Of a DNA stretch of 17,953 bases, positions 13,801 through 17,953 are shown in pieces. The stretch is from an uncultured Brevibacterium sp. (GTDB lineage: Bacteria > Actinomycetota > Actinomycetes > Actinomycetales > Brevibacteriaceae): contig CABTZE010000024.1 in NCBI GenBank assembly GCA_902489215.1, forward strand, positions 1-17,953, given 5' to 3'. Each line of letters begins with the position of its first letter. The stretch's first letter is position 1. The notes below the pieces were generated by a model. It searched no databases. It was not told where the DNA came from and was given only the letters and a program-made list of their open reading frames with translations. Both the position numbers and the translations under genes were made by a program.

Positions 13801-13834
13801 GTGCCCGGGTGGGAGGAAACTCCCACCCGGGCAC
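13801..13834 (+). terminator. Strong intrinsic terminator after the ACSM-like synthetase
   Basis: GTGCCCGGGTGGGAG (13801-13815) pairs perfectly with CTCCCACCCGGGCAC (13820-13834) around a GAAA tetraloop. The tail TTCTGTT is moderately T-rich. The 15-bp stem lies 64 bases after the stop codon, in the gap between the two convergent ligase genes. Confidence 0.85.
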
Positions 13835-13855
13835 TTCTGTTCAGATGACCCGTTC

Positions 13856-13893
13856 CCGAGGTGCCGCCGGCTTCCCGGGGACCGGCACCTCGG
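13856..13893 (-). terminator. Hairpin downstream of the second acyl-CoA ligase gene
   Basis: CCGAGGTGCCG (13856-13866) pairs with CGGCACCTCGG (13883-13893) around a 16-base loop that can fold further. The minus-strand gene stops at 13930, so this lies just downstream of it. A second small palindrome, GTGCCGG-A-CCGGCAC (13907-13921), lies closer to the stop codon. No T-run follows on the minus strand, so termination strength is uncertain. Confidence 0.5.
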
Positions 13894-13929
13894 GTGTGGC
13901 CCACCTGTGCCGGACCGGCACCTCGTGAG

Positions 13930-15576
13930 TCAGCCCTGGACGCTGCTTTCATGGCCTTGCCAGGCGGCGTCGCGCAGCTGGAACTTCTGGATTTTGCCGG
14001 TGGAGGTTTTGGGCAGTTCGTCGACGATCTCGACGACCTTCGGCACTTTGTAGCGGGCGATGTGCGTGCGCACGTGTTCGATGATCTCTTGCGGCTGCGC
14101 GTCCTGGCCCGGGCGCAGCACGACGAACGCTGCCGGGCGCTCGCCCCAGTCTTTGTCGGGAATGCCGATCACCGCGACTTCGCTGACCGCCGGGTGGGAG
14201 CCGACGGCGTGTTCGACTTCGATGGTCGAAATGTTCTCCCCGCCGGAGATGACGACGTCCTTGGCGCGGTCGCGGATTTCGACGTAGCCGTCCTCGTGCC
14301 ACACGGCGAGGTCGCCGGAGTGGAACCAGCCGCCGGCAAAGGCCTTGTCGGTGGCTTCTTGGTCGCGGAAATACCCGGCCATGACGGTGTTGCCGCGCAT
14401 GACGATCTCACCGACAGTGACACCGTCGCGCGGCACATCGACTAGGCGTCCGTCGGCATCGGGGGAGGCCTCGACCACGCGAATGGGGTCGGAGAGCACT
14501 TGGGCCACGCCCTGTCGGGCTTGGAAGCGTGCGCGGTGCGGCGAGGGCAGCTGTGCCCATTCCGTCTGCGGTTCGCACACCGTGTAGGGCCCGTAGGTTT
14601 CGGTCAGCCCATACACGTGGAGAACGGTGAAGCCGAGTTCCTCGACTTCCGACAGAGTGGTGGGGCTCAGCGGGGCTGCCGCCGAGGTGATCGTCAGCTG
14701 GTGGGTCAGCTGGTGCGCCTCGGGTGCGTGGGTGATGGTGCGGATGACGGTCGGGGCTGCACACAGGTGGGTCAGGCGGTGGTGTTCGATCAGTCGCCAC
14801 ACTTCGTCGCTGCGCACAGCCCGCAGGCCCACCTGAAGGCTGCCGGCGGCCACTAGCGCCCACGGGTTCGTCCAACCGTTGCAGTGGAACATCGGCAGCG
14901 TCCACAGGTAGCGGCTGCTGTGGTTCAGCCCCAGGTGGGTTATCTGGTTGAGCGCATTGAGGTAGCTGCCCCGGTGCGTGTAGAGAACGCCCTTCGGCTT
15001 GCCGGTGGTGCCGGATGTGTAGTTGAGGCAGATGTGCTTGTTTTCGTCATCGACAGTCCAGTCGAGGGCGGCTGGCTCTGTCTTGGCTTCGCTTGCGGCC
15101 AGCAGGTCTTCGAACGGCGTTCCCACTTCAAGGGGCGAGGTGCCTGCTGGGCTGTCGGCATGCGGGTCGGTGACAACGCCGATAGTGGTAACGGTTTCGA
15201 GTTCGTCGGCGATGTCCGCAATGGTCGGCAGGAACTCGGCATCGATGATGAGTGCTTTCGCGCCGGAGTGATCAAGGATGTAGCGGACTTCCTCCTGCGC
15301 CAGGCGGGTGTTGATCGCCACGAGCACGCCGTCGATGAGCGGCACGGCGTAGTGGGCGGCCAGCATTTCCGGCACGTTCGGAAGCATGTAGGCCACCCGG
15401 TCGCCCGGCTGGATTCCCAGGTCCAGGAACATGTGTGCGCGCTTCTCCGCGGCTTCTTTCAGCTCGGCGAACGTCCACACGGTGTCCTTGTAGTCAATGG
15501 CAGGGCTGTCCGGGAAGACCTCCGCTGAGCGTTCGAGGAACGACAGCGGGGTCAGCTGGGTGATCCAGGGTTGCAC
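13930..15576 (-). CDS. AMP-forming acyl-CoA ligase (fatty-acyl or DmdB-like)
   Basis: This 548-residue adenylate-forming enzyme makes acyl-CoA from a carboxylic acid, ATP and CoA. Motifs: YTSGTTGKPKG (186-196), FHCNGWTNPW (230-239), HVYGLTETYGP (320-330), GWFHSGDLAVW (416-426), RAKDVVISGGENIS (437-450) and PKTSTGKIQK (522-531) with catalytic Lys528. The FHCNGW and YGLTETYGP combination is typical of the clade containing bacterial medium/long-chain ligases, plant acyl-activating enzymes and the methylmercaptopropionate ligase DmdB, so the exact acid is open. The start is GTG, five bases after GGAGA; no ATG is close. It converges with the ACSM-like synthetase, with which it shares chemistry but not close sequence. 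It stands alone in its transcription unit, with no clear regulator beside it. Confidence 0.9.
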   Translation of the reverse strand: MQPWITQLTPLSFLERSAEVFPDSPAIDYKDTVWTFAELKEAAEKRAHMFLDLGIQPGDRVAYMLPNVPEMLAAHYAVPLIDGVLVAINTRLAQEEVRYILDHSGAKALIIDAEFLPTIADIADELETVTTIGVVTDPHADSPAGTSPLEVGTPFEDLLAASEAKTEPAALDWTVDDENKHICLNYTSGTTGKPKGVLYTHRGSYLNALNQITHLGLNHSSRYLWTLPMFHCNGWTNPWALVAAGSLQVGLRAVRSDEVWRLIEHHRLTHLCAAPTVIRTITHAPEAHQLTHQLTITSAAAPLSPTTLSEVEELGFTVLHVYGLTETYGPYTVCEPQTEWAQLPSPHRARFQARQGVAQVLSDPIRVVEASPDADGRLVDVPRDGVTVGEIVMRGNTVMAGYFRDQEATDKAFAGGWFHSGDLAVWHEDGYVEIRDRAKDVVISGGENISTIEVEHAVGSHPAVSEVAVIGIPDKDWGERPAAFVVLRPGQDAQPQEIIEHVRTHIARYKVPKVVEIVDELPKTSTGKIQKFQLRDAAWQGHESSVQG

Positions 15577-15647
15577 GTGGTCTCCTTCATCTGCGGTGTA
15601 TTGGGATCAACACAACCACGTGACCTGGTGACGCGGGGGTGAAAATG

Positions 15648-15687
15648 TCACAGGCCGACCGCTGCGGGTGCAGCGGTCGGCCTGTGA
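15648..15687 (-). terminator. Intrinsic terminator after the ferritin gene
   Basis: A perfect 18-bp stem: TCACAGGCCGACCGCTGC (15648-15665) and its complement at 15670-15687 around a four-base loop. Read on the minus strand it is followed by CATTTTC, a short T-run, suiting the ferritin gene that stops at 15721. It also insulates the acyl-CoA ligase gene beyond it. Confidence 0.85.
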
Positions 15688-15720
15688 GTATTCAGGTCCG
15701 TGCCCGAGGTGGGCTCAGGC

Positions 15721-16239
15721 TCAGTCGTCGTCTTCGGTTCCTGGGCTGGTGCGGGAGCCCAGTTCGCTGTCCAGACGCAGCAGACCTGAGCCGTCGCCGT
15801 CGATCAGTTCGAGCTGGCCGACGATTTCGCCGACGGTGTCTTCTTCTTCAAGCTGTTCGTCGACGAACCAGTTGAGGATGGGACGAGCGTCGATGTCACC
15901 GGCTGCTTCTGCTGCGCGGTAGAGCTCGCGGATGGCTTCCGAAACCTTCTTTTCGTGGTCGAGAGCGGCCTGGAAGATGGTCAGTGCTGACGGTTCAGCT
16001 GCCACGCTGGGCGCCGACAGGGCGCCGATGACGGGCGAACCGCCGCGGGCCAGCAGGTGGTTGATGAACTTGTTGGCGTGCTCGATTTCTTCGTCAGCCT
16101 GTGCTCGCAGCCAGGTGCCGAAGCCCGACAGGTCCTGTTTGTCCGCTTCGATTGCCAGCTGGCGGTAGACCATGTTGGCTTCGAATTCGAGAGTGATCTG
16201 GTCGTTGAACTTCGCTTCGAGTTCTGGTGTGAGTGTCAT
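15721..16239 (-). CDS. Ferritin (non-haem, ferroxidase-competent)
   Basis: This 172-residue four-helix-bundle protein oxidises ferrous iron and stores it inside a 24-subunit shell in the cytoplasm. The ferroxidase residues can be placed: Glu18 in LEFEAN, Glu51 and His54 in DEEIEHA, Glu96 in DHEKK, then Gln129 and Glu132 in DEQLEEE. These match E. coli FtnA within one or two positions. No haem-binding Met of bacterioferritin is evident. The C-terminus ends in an acidic tail (TEDDD), slightly longer than FtnA, as in mycobacterial BfrB-type ferritins. The ATG at 16239 lacks a Shine-Dalgarno sequence but follows a well-spaced promoter whose -10 box ends six bases upstream, suggesting a leaderless message. 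It has its own terminator. I saw no clear iron-regulator (IdeR/DtxR) box. Confidence 0.93.
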   Translation of the reverse strand: MTLTPELEAKFNDQITLEFEANMVYRQLAIEADKQDLSGFGTWLRAQADEEIEHANKFINHLLARGGSPVIGALSAPSVAAEPSALTIFQAALDHEKKVSEAIRELYRAAEAAGDIDARPILNWFVDEQLEEEDTVGEIVGQLELIDGDGSGLLRLDSELGSRTSPGTEDDD

Positions 16240-16245
16240 GTTTCA

Positions 16246-16274
16246 ACTCTAGGACTCCCACCTGTGTATTTGAA
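16246..16274 (-). promoter_or_regulatory. Putative leaderless promoter of the ferritin gene
   Basis: On the minus strand TTCAAA (16269-16274) and TAGAGT (16246-16251) are separated by exactly 17 bases. The -10 box ends six bases before the ATG at 16239. Each hexamer matches four of six consensus positions. With no Shine-Dalgarno sequence present, transcription probably starts at or next to the start codon. Confidence 0.5.
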
Positions 16275-16310
16275 GAGCACAGTGGTGGAAAACACCAGGA
16301 GAAAACAAGC

Positions 16311-16340
16311 GGGGCTCGGAAGCGTGCGCTTCCGAGCCCC
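16311..16340 (-). terminator. Intrinsic terminator after the Flp pilin gene
   Basis: GGGGCTCGGAAGC (16311-16323) pairs perfectly with GCTTCCGAGCCCC (16328-16340) around a four-base loop. On the minus strand it is followed by GCTTGTTTTC. It ends the pilin transcript and separates it from the ferritin promoter. Confidence 0.88.
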
Positions 16341-16360
16341 AGCTGAGCTGAATCAGGAGG

Positions 16361-16579
16361 TCAGCCCTGGGTGAAGATCTTATTGACAGCGTTCGTGAAG
16401 CCGGTCTGGAGGACACCGCTGACGCTGCCTGCTGCGCCAATCACGACAATGAGAAGCGTGGCGACGACGAGTGCGATTGCCAGGTATTCGATGGACACTG
16501 CGCCCTTTTCGTTGACGCGATCCTGCAGAGCTTCAGCGCGGTTGCGGATTTCGTTGGACATCTTGAGCAGAGCAGTCAT
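16361..16579 (-). CDS. flp: Flp-family type IVb pilin precursor
   Basis: This 72-residue prepilin has a 26-residue hydrophilic leader ending in EKG, a predicted prepilin-peptidase cut after Gly26, and a mature start AVSIEYLAIALVVATLL. The Glu-Tyr pair at mature positions 5 and 6 is the defining Flp motif, followed by a single hydrophobic helix and a short tail. The mature pilin of 46 residues would be assembled by the Tad machinery into a surface fibre used in adhesion. Ribosome-binding site AAAGGA lies seven bases before the ATG. It lies 136 bases downstream of a TadE/TadG-like gene on the same strand and is the last gene before a terminator. The secretion ATPase and Tad membrane genes are not in this window; they may lie beyond the contig end. 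Confidence 0.92.
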   Translation of the reverse strand: MTALLKMSNEIRNRAEALQDRVNEKGAVSIEYLAIALVVATLLIVVIGAAGSVSGVLQTGFTNAVNKIFTQG

Positions 16580-16715
16580 GGGAGGTTCCTTTCGGAATTG
16601 CTGTTGTGCTTACGAACCAAATATTTCTCAGTTCCGCTCTTTCCCCCAGGGCCCAGGGGCCGGTTGTTGTGCCCATCGCTCAATTGGCTATTGGGCCCAC
16701 CGCAGACGGGTGCGC

Positions 16716-17495
16716 TCAGCGATCCAGACGAATGGTGTACATCTTGCGGAATGCCGGCTTGTCCCAAGCGACGAGCACGTTCTTTGCGTACTGTGCCGTG
16801 GCCGTGCCCTTCGCGCTGATGCATTCCAGAGTCCAGGAATCCCATGTGCCGTTCGGCAGGGGCGCGCAGAAAAGGCCGGGCGGAGTGACAACCTGCGCGG
16901 TGGCGGTTGAATCACCGGCAATAGCGGGAACATACTTTTTGCCCTGCGGGCTCTTGGTGTCTTTGGCTCGGAAGACGTCAACAGTGATGCGGTTGCCGCC
17001 GCTGGGGACGTACTTGGTGAGAATGCCGCCGTCGTTCTTCTGCGCGTAGGCGGCTGCCGCTGGCTGGGCCGCGATCGCGGCACCGGCCCAGAACGGTTCC
17101 GGTGGGGAATAGAAGTGATCGACGGGCAGCTTGTCCTCGTCTTTTTCGTCTTTGTCGTCCTTCGGCTTTTCGCCCTCGGGGAGGTCTTCGTCTATGTCCT
17201 CCCGGGGGTCTTTTTTAGGGCTGGCCTTCTGCGCCCGCAGCCAGGTTTCGATCCACTGGTCGCGGGCCTGTTCGGCGGCTGCGGTGGCCGCGGAGTCGGC
17301 CCCCTTCTGGGTGCTCGAACGCACATCGACGGCTTCGGCTAAGACGGTGAACGCAAACGCAGCGCCGATGACCGCGAGCGACGTCAGGACCACGGCGATC
17401 GACACCTGGCCGGATTCTCCGTGGGACTGACGCATGCCAGCCCGCTTGCGCTGCACCCTCTCGGGAGCACCGGCGTTGTCTGGTTGATCGGTCAT
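16716..17495 (-). CDS. TadE/TadG-like pilus assembly protein
   Basis: This 259-residue protein has a basic cytoplasmic N-terminus (about 1-24), then GESGQVSIAVVLTSLAVIGA leading into one hydrophobic helix (about 31-55), and QKGADSAATAAAEQAR just after it. This is the layout of the Tad minor pseudopilins and TadG-like proteins, where a Gly before the helix can be a processing site. Next comes a highly charged segment (about 93-125) dominated by Asp, Glu and Lys, then an Ala-rich stretch and an extracytoplasmic domain with two cysteines (210 and 225) that could bond. The ATG follows AAAGGAAA at six bases. It lies 49 bases after the LuxR-type regulator gene on the same strand, probably in one operon. 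Which of TadE, TadF or TadG it replaces is uncertain. Confidence 0.72.
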   Translation of the reverse strand: MTDQPDNAGAPERVQRKRAGMRQSHGESGQVSIAVVLTSLAVIGAAFAFTVLAEAVDVRSSTQKGADSAATAAAEQARDQWIETWLRAQKASPKKDPREDIDEDLPEGEKPKDDKDEKDEDKLPVDHFYSPPEPFWAGAAIAAQPAAAAYAQKNDGGILTKYVPSGGNRITVDVFRAKDTKSPQGKKYVPAIAGDSTATAQVVTPPGLFCAPLPNGTWDSWTLECISAKGTATAQYAKNVLVAWDKPAFRKMYTIRLDR

Positions 17496-17544
17496 CAGAG
17501 TTTCCTTTCTGCAGTGCCTGATTCAGGTTGCCGGGGGGCTGGGG

Positions 17545-17929
17545 TCAGTGGGGTATTGCCACCGTGCGCAGCCAGACGCTGACTGCTTCAGCACGGCTTG
17601 CGACGCTGAGCTTGGCAAAGATGTGGTTGACGTGGTTCTTGACGGTCTTTTCACTCAAGAACAGAGTTTCGGCGATTGTGCGGTTCGTCAGGCCGTCGGC
17701 AATGAGATCCATGACTTCACGTTCCCTCTGCGACAGGCTGAACGGCGCTGAACCGCCGACAGTCGAGGCCGGAGAGGCTTCTACAACAGGTGCTGTTTCC
17801 GAGGTGACCTCTGCCGAGGTGCTGTCTTCTTCGGCCTCCTGGGCCGGCACCTCGTCCGCCTGGGGCGGGAAGAAAGCTCCCGCAGCCGTTTCAGAAATGA
17901 GGAACGAACCTGCTGCAACAGACCGGAGG
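17545..17929 (-). CDS. LuxR-family response regulator, C-terminal part (truncated by contig end)
   Basis: The gene is cut at its 5' end. What remains encodes the tail of a receiver domain (LLRSVAAGSFLISETAAGAF, as in NarL/FixJ regulators), a long Glu/Ala/Ser/Thr-rich linker of about 40 residues, and a complete LuxR-type helix-turn-helix (DNA 17566-17742) with SQREREVMDLIADGLTNRTIA and LSEKTVKNHVNHIFAKL. Such proteins are phosphorylated by a histidine kinase and bind DNA as dimers. It ends 49 bases before the TadE/TadG-like gene, in the same direction, so it may regulate or be co-transcribed with the pilus genes. The frame seems to begin at 17946 with a GTG, but that codon and the next four lie in sequencing adapter; the true N-terminus is missing. 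Confidence 0.88.
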
Positions 17930-17953
17930 AGATCGGAAGAGCACACGTCTGAA
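17930..17953. other. Illumina TruSeq adapter remnant at the contig end (not genomic)
   Basis: The last 24 bases begin AGATCGGAAGAGCACACGTC and match the standard Illumina TruSeq adapter without mismatch. Translated on the minus strand the adapter gives the peptide Val-Cys-Ser-Ser-Asp-Leu, a known contaminant at false protein N-termini. Genuine sequence ends at about 17929, allowing one base of doubt for A-tailing. Confidence 0.97.

Noticed and set aside
13738..13929. Possible small RNA gene in the gap between the ligase genes
   Set aside because: The hairpins are explained as terminators of the two convergent genes, and no promoter is visible.
15577..15647. CACGTG site and repeated GTCAC upstream of the second ligase gene as an operator
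   Set aside because: The palindrome is only six bases and the direct repeat five; both are expected by chance at this GC content.
16580..16715. Possible hairpin or promoter between the TadE/TadG-like gene and flp
   Set aside because: Only a 5-bp GCCCA/TGGGC stem around a long loop and no convincing promoter boxes; too weak to annotate.

Overview
The window is about 18 kb of high-GC DNA with actinobacterial character: GTG and TTG starts, lipoboxes, a fused OppD-OppF ATPase, an amphi-Trp protein, an actinobacterial-type PH-domain membrane protein, and Tad/Flp pilus genes. A Micrococcales-like organism such as Brevibacterium is my guess; nothing in the sequence settles the genus. The right-hand end is a contig end: the last 24 bases are Illumina TruSeq adapter, so genuine sequence stops at about 17929.

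Left part (1-5466). A CynX/NimT-type MFS exporter (134-1411) is flanked by two copies of a 75-bp palindromic element, each built from four 18-bp units in the order minus, minus, plus, plus. Convergent to it lies an enoyl-CoA hydratase/isomerase family gene whose residues match the delta3,delta2-enoyl-CoA isomerase type. Divergent from that is a complete, translationally coupled TRAP transporter operon (DctP, DctQ, DctM).

Middle (5467-11100). A peptide ABC importer operon: lipoprotein binding protein, two permeases and one fused double ATPase. It has a structured 5' leader, two hairpins between the binding-protein gene and the first permease gene, and a perfect 36-bp palindromic terminator.

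Right part (11100-17953). On the minus strand are a small amphi-Trp protein and a PH-domain membrane protein. On the plus strand is an ACSM-like acyl-CoA synthetase, convergent with a second AMP-forming acyl-CoA ligase. Next, all on the minus strand, come a ferritin and a piece of a Tad/Flp pilus locus: Flp pilin, a TadE/TadG-like pseudopilin, and the DNA-binding end of a LuxR-type response regulator cut off by the contig end.

Working together: the TRAP and peptide transporters bring in organic acids and peptides, while the two acyl-CoA ligases and the enoyl-CoA isomerase would activate and degrade carboxylic or fatty acids. The ferritin stores iron, and the Tad genes belong to a surface pilus. 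No complete undescribed system is visible. The most original signal is the pair of four-unit 18-bp repeat elements around the MFS gene. Other observations worth checking are three likely leaderless promoters (TANNNT six or seven bases before an ATG without Shine-Dalgarno) and the adapter contamination, which creates a false protein N-terminus. No stretch longer than about 300 bases lacks a gene, and I saw no rRNA, tRNA, CRISPR array or insertion sequence.
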